Origin: M3007 sp965249785
GTDB lineage: Bacteria; Bacteroidota; Bacteroidia; Chitinophagales; Saprospiraceae
Length of the DNA stretch: 64,000 nucleotides
Direction of reading: 5' to 3'
Assembly (NCBI GenBank): GCA_965249785.1
Contig: CBDFMU010000056.1
Location: forward strand, 1-64,000
How positions within the stretch are numbered: position 1 is the stretch's first letter; every line of letters starts with the position of its first letter. The notes beneath the pieces are model-generated. The model did no database searches. It saw only the letters and a program-made list of their open reading frames with translations, and had not been told where the DNA came from. A program made the translations under genes and the position numbers. Below are positions 63,961-64,000 of this stretch, one piece after another.

Positions 63961-64000
63961 TTATTTAGTAACTTTTTTCTTGTTTGCCACCGTCTTCCGT
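63961..64000 (-). CDS. rpsM: 30S ribosomal protein S13, C-terminal end (runs off the window)
   Basis: The last 12 codons before the stop at 63961-63963 read RKTVANKKKVTK, which is the S13 C-terminus (KTVANKKK). It is upstream of rpsK in the expected alpha-operon order. The remainder is beyond the window. Confidence 0.9.
   Translation of the reverse strand, partial: RKTVANKKKVTK

Overview
The window looks like chromosome of a Bacteroidota bacterium, probably of the Saprospirales/Chitinophagales side of the phylum. Three things point there. Two large secreted proteins end in a type IX secretion (T9SS) sorting domain. Many genes and tRNAs carry the Bacteroidota promoter word TAnnTTTG. The ribosomal alpha operon reads rpsM-rpsK-rpsD-rpoA-rplQ, with a long L17 tail. 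The genus assignment is inference.

Layout: an aldehyde dehydrogenase start (1-444), then fdx-iscX-kdsC (898-2195), a 1,280-residue T9SS surface protein made of 12 Cys-rich repeats (2318-6160), a lipid kinase and two tRNA-Ser genes (to 7391). Metal-handling genes fill 7833-10662 and 16121-27272: a Cys-rich secreted protein, an HMA+DUF3347 lipoprotein, a broken multicopper oxidase, a CPC-type and a CPH-type P1B ATPase, and an RND pump fused to its outer-membrane channel plus its adaptor. Between these blocks lie a frameshifted mannonate dehydratase, a DUF192 lipoprotein, an AlkZ-like winged-helix protein and a T9SS phosphodiesterase, all disrupted. A hexuronate pathway follows (27532-33367): mannonate oxidoreductase, MFS importer, KDPG aldolase, glucuronate isomerase, KDG kinase. 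Its only mannonate dehydratase in the window is the broken copy at 10.7 kb.

From 33875 to 51320 there is a complete type I-B CRISPR-Cas locus: a divergent WYL regulator, cas6-cas8b-cas7-cas5-cas3-cas4-cas1-cas2, an AT-rich leader, and an array of 105 repeats and 104 spacers (hand count). Two spacers (numbers 54 and 70) differ only at two positions that would be synonymous in one reading frame. After the array come TatD, an ORF6N protein, a PadR/membrane-protein pair, an oxidoreductase, a methyltransferase, an ArsR-SRPBCC-DHFR-like operon, an EGF-like lipoprotein, a lone HsdR-N-type nuclease, tRNA-Thr and the alpha operon.

The most unusual feature is the non-coding DNA. Nearly every gap holds a long imperfect palindrome belonging to one of at least eight word families. 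Several occur as pairs of related copies at distant sites in opposite orientation, and one family member lies in frame inside the glucuronate isomerase gene. A second oddity is a cluster of indel-disrupted genes at 9-16 kb, which is either real decay or residual assembly error.
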